Shown piece after piece: positions 11,974 through 25,398 of a stretch of DNA of 64,000 nt (within the stretch, counting starts at the first letter, position 1; every line of letters starts with the position of its first letter). The notes under the pieces are model-generated. The model saw only the letters and a list, made by a program, of their open reading frames with translations. It was not told the DNA's origin and did no database searches. Origin of the DNA: Phocoena phocoena (Eukaryota; Chordata; Mammalia; Artiodactyla; Phocoenidae); the NCBI RefSeq assembly GCF_963924675.1, contig NC_089239.1, positions 31,643,818 through 31,707,817 of the forward strand, written 5' to 3'. Made by a program: the position numbers and the translations under genes.

Positions 11974-14900
11974 ACGGTGATTAATAGGACCAAGTTGTAA
12001 GAAGGTCAGAGCGGTTAGAACTCAAAACCAGGTGGAAGGATACATATATTTTCGTTTCCAGGGAAGAAAGCTACATTAGGGCTTTTATCCAGACCCAAAT
12101 AGTCTCTATTAACTAAACCATCTTTCACGTGATTCCAAAGGTACCTATTTATTTTGTGTAATTGCTTCCCAGAGAGTTTTTATAAAATTCAGATCAGTAG
12201 GAAATAAGTTTTCAAAGAAACCAGTTAATAATTGTTGTAGATTTGGTTCTGTTTTTTGACACTTGGAACCTGCTTGTCAAATTTCTGTAACATGGGAATA
12301 ATGAAACAGAATTTTAACACTAATGAGCTTATGAGCTTTCTAAAATCATCTAGAACTCTATGGAAAATATTTTGAAAAAAGTACCCAGAGTGTTGTTAAC
12401 CAGAACATTGTTGTTATCTTTGATAAACTGACAATTTACTTTTTATCAGTACGTCCTCCCGGCCGGCCGTAATGCGTGAGGGGGTTAAAAATTAATCTTT
12501 CTGAAGCTTAGCTATTAGCCCCCTAAAAGCACACGCACAATGATTGAAAAAGTATAATCTAGCCTTTTAAGATGTGACTGAACGTAGTACGTAAGATGTG
12601 GTAAGAAATAAATGAATTTGAGAAGTACATATGTTTTAAACTTTAAATAAATGAAAAAATAATACTTTTAGAAGGATTATGTTGATTAGATGGTTTTAGA
12701 TTTTATAGGCACTGATAAATTTGTTTCTGTTGTATAAAGGTATACATATGTATTCATATACACACAACAAAGGTGAGTCTTTAGAATTTCTTCTGGAATT
12801 ACTATTGAAACTACATGTGCCAAATGATAATGAATTCTGCAAAGGGTGACCCTGAGGTTTATGCTAGGCTGTGTCACAAAACAATTCTTCAGCAAGGTCT
12901 GTTTCTGAGTTCTTCCATGTGTTAACATATACTTTAATATTAAAGCATGTCTATAAATTCATATCTTTTTAAAGCTTGATAGTGACCTTGGTGAACTTCT
13001 ACTCCTGTACCTGTTTGTCCCTTCTTTCTGGTCTTTTTTATTTTTTTCCTTCCCTTTTTCTCCTGCAAGACTTTTCAAGGTGGCTGATAGGCAATGCTGG
13101 GACTCTGAAGATGTCCAGTACAGAATAGGTATTCAATAAATATTTGAATTTAGAATTAAAGTTTATAAGATGGTATTTTTCTTTTTTGAATTTTTCTAAA
13201 ATTGAGGTATAGTTAATTGGCAATGTTGTGTTAGTTTCAACTGTACAGCAGAGTGATTCAGTTATATACATATATGTATTCTTTTTCCGAATCTTTTCCA
13301 TTATAGGTTATTAAAAGATACTGAGGGGACTTCCCTGGCGGTCCAGTGGTTAAGACTTTGCCTTCCAATGCAGGGGATGCGGGTTCGATCCCTGGTCAGG
13401 GAGCTAAGATCCCACATGTCTCGTTGCCAAAAAACCAAAACATCAAACAGAAGCAATATTGTAAAAAATTCAATGAAGACTATAAAAATGGTCCACAACA
13501 AAAAAATATAAATCTTAAAAAAAAATAAAGATACTGAGTATAGTTCCCCATGCTATACAGTTAGGTCCTTGTTGTTTATCTATTTTCTATGTAGTCGTGT
13601 GTATCCATTAATCCCAAAGTCCTAATTTATCTCCCACCCCACCCCCGGCTAGCCCCTTTGGTAACCATAAGTTGTTTTCTATGTCTATGGGTCTATTTCT
13701 GCTTTGTAAATAAGTTTGAGAGTGGATGGTATTTTTTATCTGTAGTACCATCACTTAAAAATATACACTGTTAATAACACTGAATAGATACATGAGTTTT
13801 AGAAGAGATGCATATATTTCAAATCTATTTCAAGTTCTCTTAGGTAGAACTGGCAAGTGGTATTGTTTTTCTACAATAATGAACAAATTATGAAGCTCTC
13901 CTGAGTTGTTTTTCTATTTTAAGGTTTGTCAGTTAACAGATGAACAGACACATCACCTTGTGAAAATGATACGTGATTTCAGCCTTCTTTTTTACAGGGT
14001 AAGAGCAAAAATTTTTCAACTATGTAAAATGTCAGTTATTTCCCTTTGCACCAGAAATGTCAAGGCTGTATGTAGCCATCTAGTGGTAAGAGCATAGAGG
14101 CGCAGTAGGGGAGAGTGACACGTTATGGGCATAATTAACACCTTGAAATTAGGTCACAGGTCGGTCCAAACTTGTCTAACTCTAATTATATTAAATTATC
14201 TTTACACTAAGTTGGGGGACAGCTATGTTAGCATTTTACTTACTTAGACTCTTGTTCTAATTTTGGATATATAAAAGTAACATATAGGTAGCCTAGAGAG
14301 AGATTCAGTACTTTGGGATAAATATAGACTTCATTTCAATCAGATTTTGCCACTTACCTATCAGTGTGGTTAATGTTATTTAGGTAACTTAATTTAGATT
14401 TAGTTTCTTTATCTGTAAAACGGGATAATAATACTTCTCTATCTACCACAGAGACTGTTTTGAGAATAAGTCCTCACTAAACTGTAAATTTTGAAAGTTG
14501 TATTTATACATATATATGCATATATAGAGTTAAGTAAACACATTTTGTCTTTAAACGAAGTATCATAAATATGTCTTTTTTTCTCTACAGTCCATTTCCT
14601 GTATTCAAAATGTTTGTTTTTACTACTGTTAGAAAGTCAGGTATTGTAGGCTTCTTCATTAATTGGCCTAAAGTGTTAATGAGCCTCTTGCTTTACATAC
14701 CTGTCCTGAGTATCGATGGCTATTTTAATATTACATATGCTCACTTATTCTTCTAGGGAAAGATGATTACAGATACCTACCCATTTTCTGCTCAGATTAA
14801 GATGGGCATTTCAATACTTTGCTTAAATTAATATGAGTTGTTCCTGTAATTTTCAGCTTCTAATATGATCCACCATATTTCTGGGCTTTTAAATTTTCAC

Positions 14901-17900
14901 ACTGCTGATGTAAATCCCTAACATTCTCTTTGTAGGAGCTTTAACTGTATGTGAGTAGAATAAAACTGTGACAGAGAGTATCAGTGTCTTTTGAAATAGA
15001 ACTTATGCCAAAACAGAACATGTTCGCTGCTAAGACGGCATTTAAATTTTTCTTTTTCAGTGAGTCTGTAAGATTAAAAACAAAAAAACTGTCCCTTTTC
15101 AGGTCAACAAAGAAGATAACCTTGTTAAGTGTTTCTCCCTAGGAATAAATTTTTTGACTGTTGAAACAAAGTGAGCAGCTTCGGTGTTCTAAAAATAATC
15201 AGATTTAAAGCTAATCTAGTCTTTTTCTTATAACCACATAATTATGTTTAATTATAAAAACCTTAAAGGCATGAAAGACATTTTAAATTATAGAACTTTT
15301 ATATCCCATTTAGATAGGAGGGTAAAGCCATGCAAAGAACAATTTTGAATACTAATAAGTTATACAATAATGACTTAATTATTTCACACAAATCTTATTT
15401 GACAAATGTTGCTGAATCTTGTCAATACCTTTTTCTCAAATGAAAGAAAAGATTATGAGGACATATGTATAAACATATGTACATTTTTAACAAATTATTT
15501 TTAGAAATGACTTTCAAGAATATATCTTTCAATCCTATTTTGTAGATAACATTGTAATGTTTGTTTGTTTGTTTTTAGTGCCGCAAAGCAGGATCTGCTG
15601 TCTCTAACCACTATAAGGTTTACAAGCGTCCTAATTGTGGTCAGTGCTGCTGCAAAATAACTGTGTGTCGCTTAGGGGAGAATAAGAGAATGACATATTT
15701 CTGTCCTCACTGTCAGAAGGAAAATGCTCAACATGTCGACATATGGTGAGAAATCTAATTTAAACTTTACTGTTTGCCCTAATTCTCTAATAAAAACGCT
15801 ATTAATAAGAGAACATAGTTGAATAGCTATCAGGCTATTAAGAACAGAACATAACTCACAAGTATTTGAAACTTGGAAGGAAATAGTAAATAATATCATC
15901 CAAAAACCAGAATGAGCTGAAGATGACTTACGAGCCTCTTCTGAATTCAGTAGAAAATCTCTGACTTTGATGTTAATATCCAGGCTTTGACTTTCATCTC
16001 ATTTGTAAAGTGATTACCAGGAGGTGTAGTTTTGTCAATAATTGAAAAAATGCAAGTATTTGCTAAAGTCCTTGCTTTTGAAATAATATTATAGAACATT
16101 AGCAAGCTCTCTTTACAAAATTGCTGTCTTCTTGGTGAAATAACCAACTACTTACTAAGCGCATGTGTGGTGATTCAGCCAGTGGCCGAGTAAGTCTGTT
16201 CCCATTCTGCATTCCAGAGCTGGGGAAGTAACCACAGGATGGGCTCAGGGACCCACTGTGGGATGAACTTGAACTAAAATCCCATTGATCACCTGACCTC
16301 CACAAGCCCCTACTCTGACTGGCAGAGCACAGTGGCGCTTTTGGGTCTCCTGGAATTGGTGTCAGTTCAGAACTAGTGTCCAGTAGTCCTCAAAGCTTTG
16401 ACAGTTTCCTTTTCCACAGTGTACTTACCCCGGTAAGAGGCCATAGGTCCCTTTGGTGAAGGCTGGCTGAAATATTAACAGTATAAAGGAGCTGAACTAT
16501 ATGTGATTACAAGCCAAAATAATCAGTACAGACATGAAGCACATAAAGTGCTACAAAAGTTTGGGGGATGTTAGAAGTTTATAGGTATACAAAAGGTTGG
16601 GAAAATCTCATGGAAAAAGTGTAATTTGAAGTTTATTTTAAAGAGATAGGGGGACGGGGTCAAGATGGCCTACTACGAGGATGTGGAATTTCCATCTCCT
16701 CACAACTAGGGCACCTACCAGGCACCGGTGGGAGATCACAGACATGTAAGGGGGACGGGAGGAACCCCCAGCGACCGGTTGTTTCAATTATACTTTTATT
16801 TCCCTTAATGTATTTTTTATCATTCTAATTTTATTTTGGTTTTTATTCTTTGATATTGTACTGCTCCTTTTTTTCTTTCTTTCTTTCTTTTTTTTTTTTT
16901 TTAACCACACCATGAAGCTTGCAAGATGTTGGTTCTCAGGCCAGAGGTCAGGACCAAGCTGCTGTGGTGGAAGCTCTGAGTCCAAACCACTGGACTAACA
17001 GAGAACCTCAGACCTCAGGGAATATTAATCGGAGTAAGGCCTCCCAGAGGTCCTCATCTCAGCACCAAGACCTGGATCTGTCCAACTGCCTGCAAACTCC
17101 AATGCTGGACGTCTCAGGCCAAACAACCAGTAAGACAGGAATACAGCACCACCTATCAAAAAGAGGAAACAAACCAAAAAAAAAGATGAAACCACGGAAA
17201 AACATGTTACAGATGAAGGAGCAAGGTAAAAACCTACAAGACGAAATAAGTGAAGACGAAATAGGCAACCTATCTGAAAAAGAGTTCAGAGTAATGCTAG
17301 TAAAGATGATCCTAAATCTGGGAAACAAATTGGAGAAATTACAAAAAACAATTACCGAGGATCTAGAAGAAATAAAGAGCAAACAAACAGTGATGAACAA
17401 CACGCTTACTGAAATGAAGAATACTCTAGAAGGAACCAATAGCAGAATAACTGAGGCAGAAGAACAGATAAATGAGCTGGAAGATAAAACGGTGGAAATA
17501 ACTGCCAGAAAGCAGAAAAGAAAACATAATGAAAAGAATTCAGGACAGTCTCAGAGACCTCTGGGACAACATTAAACGCACCAACGTTCAAATTATAGCG
17601 GTCCCAGAAGAAGAAGAGAAAAAAAGGGGGTTGAGAAAATATTTGAAGAGATTACAGTTGAAAACTTCCCTAACATGGGAAAGGAAATAGTCAATCAGGT
17701 CCAGGAAACACAGAGAGTACCATACAGGATAAACGCAAAGAGAAACACACCAAGACACATATTAATGAAACTATCAAAAATTACGAAGAAAAAATATTGA
17801 AAGCAGCAAGGGAAAAGCAGCAAATAACATACAAACTATTAGAGCTAATCAATGAATTTGGTAGAGTAACAGGATACAAAATTAATGTACAGAAATCTCT

Positions 17901-20900
17901 TGCATTCCTATACACTAATGATGAAAAATCTGAAAGAGAAATTAAGGAAACACTCTCATTTACCACTGCAACAAAAAGAATAAAATACCTAGGAATAAAC
18001 CTACCTAAGGAGACAAAAGACCTGGATGCAGAAATCTATAAGACACTGACAAAAGAAATTAAAGATGATACAAATAGATGGAGAGATACACCATGTTCTT
18101 GGACTGGAAGAATCAGCATTGTGAAAATGACTATACTACCCAAAGCAATCTATTGATTCAGTGCACCCCCTGTCAAACTACCAGTGGCATTTTTCACAGA
18201 ACTAGAACAAAAAATTTCATAATTTGCATGGAAACACAAAAGACCCCGAATAGCCAAAGCAATCTTGAGAAAGAAAAACAGAGATGGAGGAATCAGGCTC
18301 CCTGACTTCAGACTATACTACAAAGTTACAGTAATCAAGACAGTATGGTACTGGCACAAAAACAGAAATATAGATCAATGGAACAGGATAGAAAGCCCAG
18401 AGGTAAACCCACGCACATATCGTCACCTTATGTTTGATAAAGGAGGCAAGAATATACAAAGGAGAAAAGACAGCCTCTTCAATAAGTGGTGCTGGGAAAG
18501 CTGGACAGCTACATGTAAAAGAATGAAATTAGAACACTCCCTAACACCATACACAAAAATAAACTCAAAATGGATTAAAGACCTAAATGTAAGGCCAGAC
18601 ACTTTAAAACTCTTAGAGGAAAACATAGGTAGAACAGACTGTGACATCACAGCAAGATCCTTTTTGACCCACCTCCTAGAGAAATGGAAATAAAAACAAA
18701 AATAAACATATGGGACCCAATGAAACTTAAAAGCTTTTGCACATCAAAGGAAATCATAAACAAGATGAAAAGGCAACCCTCAGAATGAGAGAAAATATGT
18801 GCAAACAAAGTAGCAGACAAAGGATTAATCTCCAAAATATACAAGCAGCTCCATATCAAAAAAACAAAGAACCGAATCCAATAATGGGCAGAAGACCTAC
18901 ATAGACATTTCTCCAAAGAAGGCATACAGATTGCCAACAAATACATGAAAAGATGCTCAGCATCGCTAATCATTAGAGAGATGCAAATCAAAACTACAAT
19001 GAGGTATCACCTCACACCAATCAGAATGGCCATCATCAAAACATCTACAAACCATAAATGCTGGAGACGGTGTGGAGAAAAGGAAGCCCTCTTGCACTGT
19101 TGGTGGGAATGTAAATTCATACAGCCACTATGGAGAACGGTATGGAGGTTCCTTAACTAAAAGTAGAACTACCATGTGACCCAGCAATCCCACTACTGGG
19201 CATATACCCTGAGAAAATCATAATCAAAAAGAGTCATGGGCTTCCCTGGTGGCGCAGTGGTTGAGAGTCTGCCTGCCGATGCAGGGGACACGGGTTCGTG
19301 CCCCAGTCCGGGAAGATCCGACATGCCGCGGCGCGGCTGGGCCCGTGAGCCATGGCTGCTGAGCCTGCGCGTCCGGAGCCTGTGCTTTGCAACAGGAGAC
19401 GCCACAACAGTGAGAGGCCTGCATACCCCCCCAAAAAAAAAAAAAAAAAAAAAGAGTCATGTACCACAAAGTTCATTGCAGCTCTATTTACAATAGCCAG
19501 GACATGGAAGTAACCTAGATGTCCATCAACAGATGAATGGATAAAGAAAATGTGGCACATATATACAATGGAATATTACTTGGCCATAAAAAGAAACGAA
19601 ATGGAGTTCTTTGTAGTGAGGTGGATGGACCTAGAGTCTGTCATACAGGGTGAAGTAAGTCAGAAAGAGAAAAACAAATACTATATGCTAACACATATAT
19701 ATGGAATCTAAAAAAAAAAAAAAAGCTTCTGATGAACCTAGGGTCAGGACAGGAATAAAGATGTAGATGTAGAGAATGGACTTGACATGGGGATGGGGAA
19801 GGGTAAGCTGGGACTAAGTGAGAGAGTAACATTGACATATATACAGCACCAAATGTAAAATGGATGGCTAGTCGGAAGCAGCCGCATAGCACGGGGAGAT
19901 CAGCTCGTGTGACCACCTAGAAGGGTGGGATAGGGAGGGTGGGAGGGAGATGCCAGAGGGAGGGGATATGGGGATATATGTATGCGTATAGCTGATTCAC
20001 TTTGTTATACAGCAGAAACTAACACAAGTTTGTAAAGCAATTATACTCCAATAAAGATGTTTAAAAAAAAAAGAATTTTGGCTAAATAAATGAGCAAATA
20101 GACATTATTTACTTGGAAAGAAGGAGCATTGCCACAAACCTTGAATCATTGATGATAACAGTGGCGGAGCCAAACGAAGTCTCCAAGTTTGTTAAATAGC
20201 AAAAGTTAGTTTTACAGGTAGGATGGGATCAACTAGTAGGAATCAGTAGTAGTTTTGGAGATGGCTAATGTCTTACCTGAATCAGTAGATTAAGGACTTT
20301 TTAATTGATTATAGCATAATTAGGATGGGAACTGAAGAAACAGACGTGAAACTTGTATAGTGTAATGGGTGAGAGATGGTTTCCAGTCCTGAGGTCAAGA
20401 CACTGGAAATGGAGAGAAAAATAGGTACTTTAAAAAAATTTTAATGCCAGCAAGTATTGTGAGAGGTTTGCTATGGAGGATAAAGCAAAGAGTTCCAGGC
20501 CCCAAACCAGAAATTTTCACTTTATAGACGTGGGAAAGACGGGTAGAATGGAAGAGATAAATTAAGTTTTGGATATGTGGACTAGATAGTCCACATAGGG
20601 TGGGAAGTGGGTGGGAGATGATGGCATGAGTGTTACTGCCCGTGTTCTTAGTTGAAGTATTAAAGCAAGATCAGTTCACTGAAAAAGTATATAGAAAAGA
20701 ACAAAGGAGGAGGGAGGCGCCATCTTGTCTGTGGAGAGCTCAGGGCCCTGGGATGGAGATGACATGGTCCAGATCCCCATTATGTCTTCATAAATATATT
20801 TGCAGCTATCTTTTTTTTTTCTCCTTGTTCCTGTGTTTCATTTTTTTTATCACCTTTCGTTATTGATTACTTTACTCTAAACCACACCATATCCCCTTTT

Positions 20901-23900
20901 TCTCAGCTTCCTCATCCCATTTTACTATCATAGAGATCCGAAATATGTTTAAATAATGTTATATTACACAGATTTATGGGTTTCTTATTTTTAATGTTAT
21001 AGGTGTACATTTATTTGATCAAAAGTGTATAACACTGGATCTGGAAGATAGAGTACATTCAATATATACTTGTCTACTGAATAAGTGATTAATGTTCCAT
21101 ATGTATTTGTTTTCTGTGAATTGATAGCTTTTGAATTTTTAAAAAATTCTTCCAGATTATCAAGTAAACGTTATTTATCATAAAAATAAGATCCTTGTCA
21201 ATTCCAAAGGGTTTTTGAAACTAGGATTCAAAGCCTCAAGGGTTCCCTGAAAGAGACTTGGGAGTTACTACGAGTTAGGGAGGCCATGCTGTACTGGAAA
21301 TGTCCTGGGCCCTGCATTCCCTCCTCCCTCCTGACCTAGTTCTGTTCTGTCTAGGCATCCAGCTCAAGACTCATTGCAAAATAAGTGTATACAAAATAAG
21401 ACATTTGAAAACCAGTAATATTGGCCCCAGGCTTAGAGATTTCTGTAATTGAGTATATTCAATTCATTTTCTGGATGAGCATTTGAGCACTTTTTATATT
21501 GACTAAATTTTTTCACTTTAAAGTCATTTCAAATGAAATTGAAATATGAGAAGCCCAGTAGTAATGATCTAAATTCTTGTGTTCCTTCAGTTACTAAAAG
21601 TTTACTTCACCCCTTCCCGAAGTCCTCCCCAGATTTTCCAGTTTTCATTGATCACACCACACTTTGAATACCTATACCAGTTATTGTTGGCTCTCCTTTA
21701 TATTACTAGCTAGCATAATTTACATGTGTGAGTATTGTTTCCTTAAGGGGAAACTGCATTTTTCTTTGTTTTTTAGTAGAGTCTTTATAATTTCTGTTTC
21801 ACTTTTTCATTTCTGTACTGTTTACTTTCTTAGGGTCTGCTATATGCCAGGTACTGGGAAAACAAAGAGAACAGAGAATACAGTCACTCGAAGTGCTCAG
21901 GGTCTAACGTGGGGGGGTCAATAGATCATTAGAAGCCCGTGATGGAAATGCTGCAACAGGGCACATTTGTGCTAACGGCAGTGGAGCTATAGTATGGATG
22001 AGGAAACCTTGAAATCCACCTGGGAAGAACAAATCTCTCTGAGGAGGTGAAGTTTGAGCTTAGCGTGGGAAGAAATAGGAACTCATCACAGACAAGAGGC
22101 CGGAAAGGGATTTCCTGAGAGAGAAAACAGCCCCTGACAAGGTGCATGGGGAAACGCCCTGTGCACTCAGGAAGCTGCAGGAGAGGAGGGTGTTTTGTTC
22201 CTATACGAAGACGTATTTACGTCTCTAGAAGCCATCTAGTTTGGAAATGTGTTGAGGGTTGGTTGCTAGTTAATGAGAATTTAGTGTTGTTTGCAAACCA
22301 GTTCTTAAGGCCGAGCTGACCTGGCAGAAATTTTTCAGGGGGCTGGAGCAATTACAGGGCATTTGGGAGATGTGAAGAAGATCTGTGGTGGGTTAATCTT
22401 GACAGGATAGCCCTGTTTGGGGAAGAGAGTTTGACTACATAGTTGTCATGTTTAAAAACATAATTTACAAAGGACTCAAATTTTGACTACAATGAAAGAT
22501 ACCCAATGCAAATTATCTTAAATTAAAATGGGAATTTATGGGTCATGGAGCCAAAATAAATGTTGGGGTAATTTCATAGCATCAGTGGAAAAACTATAAA
22601 AACCCACGTCTCAGGGACTGGAACTCCCAAAGGTGACCTTGCCTGGGCTGCCCACAGGTGGAACAAGTGGAAAGAATACAGGCAGGTCTAAGCTGCTTCC
22701 TGCTTCACCCTCTCATTTCAAGTCTCATGGTAGCAGATTCTCTCTGGTTTCAGCAGGAGAAACACATTCTGGGGGGCTTCCAGGAAGTACTGTGGCTCCC
22801 TGACTAAGGGATCAGAGTAGACTGTGGCAATTGGCTCAGCTGAAGTAGAATTTGGACAGATTGCTGGGCTTTACCCCGAGGTCTGGGGAGAGGCCTGGAC
22901 TCTATATGACTACCGAGTTCCCACGTGGTGCTGGCGCTGTGAGCCCAAGGACCTTTCTCTGAGAACCACCAGCCTTTGGGTCTCTCTCCCTCAGCTGTCC
23001 CTGCCCTGCGCCTCTACCAGGCTGTCTGTGGGTCAGTGGTGGGTGGCGCCTGTGTTGAGTGCACTCGCAGCCCAGGCCATAACGTCCCCTAAGAGGAATG
23101 GAGCAGAATCGCTTGTCCTGTAAGTTTAGACAGTGCATCTGCTCCCTGTGCCAGGCCGGCACACCGTCCCTGAGCACCGAGCAGGTATGAGCGGGTGCTG
23201 GCAGCACGTGGGCCTTGCCCAGAGAGAGCCCCAGGACTGACACCAGCGACAGTGTCCTCAGCGTCCGTGTAGCTGGAGTGACTGCCCCCACTCTGCACCC
23301 TGCCGCTCCGATCCACAGAGGATAGCACAGCAAGCCGTGGAGGCTTCGTGAGCTTCTAGTAGATTTGCCTCTGCAGCAGAGCCTGCAGGACTTGCTGGTG
23401 GACCAGTTATGAGGGTAAGAAGGGTTCAGGATGGCTCACAGGTTTCTGGCCTGATAACTGAGTGATGGTGATGCCATGTACTGAGGTGTGACAAACTAGC
23501 AGAGTTGCGGGTGGGGCAGGGGGTCCTGACTTACTTGTACTAGTTTCCCATGGCTGCCATAACAAGTTACCACTAACCTGACAGCTTAAAGCAGCAGAAA
23601 TTTCTTCTCTCACGGTTCTGGATGCCAGAAGCCCGGCATTGGTTTCATCGGGCCAAAGTCAAGCTGTGGGCCAGTCTATGCTCCCGGAGGCTCTAGGGGA
23701 GAATCCATTCCGTGCCTTTTCAAGCTTCCGGTGGCTGCCAGTGTTCTTCATTTGTGGCTACACGACTCCTCACGTCTCTGCCTGTGTTGTCACGTTACCT
23801 TCTCCCCTTCTGTGTGTATCATATCTCCCTCTGCCTCTCTCTCATAAGGATACTTGTGTTTGCATTAAGAGATTACCCTGATAATCCAGAATCATCTCCC

Positions 23901-25348
23901 CATGTCAAGATCCTTAATTACATCTGCAGAGATCCTCTTTATAAAGTAACATTTACAGGTTCCTGGTTTTGTGACCTGCTGTCTTTAGGAGGCCATCATT
24001 CAGCCCACTACAGACAGGTTAAGGTTGGAATTCCTGTTACACGTCCAACTGGAGATTGGAAAGAATTCATTAGTAGACGATTAAGAAATGGAGCAGTAAG
24101 GAGAGAATGCTTCCAGAGCTTCTTTATGTAACAATAAATATCCCCTCATGGTTAATGAAATTTATAGGATAGAAGATGAAAATGGTTAAAAGTTGGAGCA
24201 CATTGAAAATCTGAAGGTTATTTAAATTGTGTTTACTTAATTATGAATAAATGTATGACGCTGCCTCAGAGTAAGTTAGTAGAGGGCAGGGATTAGGTGA
24301 AGTAAATGCTATAGAAGGCCTGGTTGTTCCACAGGAATAAGAAATATTTTTAAAAATTTATTTTATTGAAGTATAGTTGATCTACAGGGATAAGAAATGT
24401 TGAATGGCATTAAAAGTCAAGGTAAGTAAAGATTAAAAAAATCATAATGAGATGTGTCTTACTTTCAGATTTTCTTATGCTATTTATGATTTTACCAGAC
24501 AAGTCTGAATTTTAAACCTGTTACAATTATGCGTAGGAGCAAAATGTTATAGAAGACAAGGCTACCTTTGAAAGTCAAAGAACTCATGTTCTGAAATGTA
24601 AGGTACAAAGCCTTTACTGAAAGAACTTTTTTTCAATATTAATGTTTGGAATCATGAAAGGAATCCATGACACTGCATTGGCTGCTAAACCACGTGATGT
24701 GCTCTGTAGCCCCAGAGCCATGTGCTAAAGAGCAGGACTGTATCAGAGCTTTAGAAAGGCATTTCCTGTAACAGTACGGAGTCATTTAGGAATTCCAGCG
24801 TTACAGATTATAGATCAGTTGATTTAGTGCCCAGCAGATACTGAGAAATTCCAGAGGCACACGAAGTAAATGTAAAACTTTTCTCATCTTACATTCAGTG
24901 CTCTAATTTCTACATGACTCATTTCCTCCCTAATTTGAATAAAGATATTTTAGTTTTGCTTTGGGAAGAGTTCCACTTACTTAAAAAACTAGTTGAGGGC
25001 TTCCCTGGTGGTGCAGTGGTTGAGAGTCCGCCTGCCGATGCAGGGGACACGGGTTCGTGCCCCGGTCCAGGAAGATCCCACATGCCACAGAGCGGCTGGG
25101 CCCGTGAGCCATGGCCACTGAGCCTGCGCGTCCGGAGCCTGTGCTCCGCAAGGGGAGAGGCCACAACAGTGAGAGGCCCGCGTACTGCAAAAAAAACCAA
25201 AAAAAACTAGTTGAGAAATGCTCCCTAGTGGTTATGTCAAATATTTTTAGTTAGTTTAAAAAACACACACACACACAACTCTTTGACTCTAAAACTTTTG
25301 TTATTTCTGTCTTTAAAAGCAATCAGCAGGGCCCAAGTAAAAACATTT

Positions 25349-25398
<50 letters not shown>

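Larger units (their letters stand above)
11155..13923 (+). other. NEIL3: NEIL3 intron 4
   Basis: It holds an L2 end (11255-11575), a 27-base poly(A) run (11944-11970), an L1 3' end in reverse with an older SINE inside it (13185-13733), and otherwise unremarkable AT-rich sequence between about 12000 and 13170. Confidence 0.85.
16651..20075 (+). mobile_element. Internally deleted L1 retrotransposon, sense to NEIL3
   Basis: It begins with the L1 5' end signature gggacggggtcaagatggcc and ends in cagcagaaactaacacaagt, tccaataaagatg and an A-run. Present are a 5' UTR with an internal loss near 16780, the ORF1 N-terminal half, the ORF2 C-terminal part and the 3' UTR. The endonuclease and most of the reverse transcriptase are missing, removing roughly 3 kb from a usual 6-7 kb element. 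A SINE interrupts it at 19239-19448. Clear flanking duplications were not found. It cannot move on its own. Confidence 0.93.

Noticed and set aside
17059..17439. 126-codon minus-strand ORF over the L1
   Set aside because: It is the antisense shadow of the L1 ORF1 coiled-coil region.
22902..23333. 143-codon minus-strand ORF in intron 6
   Set aside because: It lies in a GC-rich stretch open on both strands, shows no domain, and has no splice or conservation evidence.
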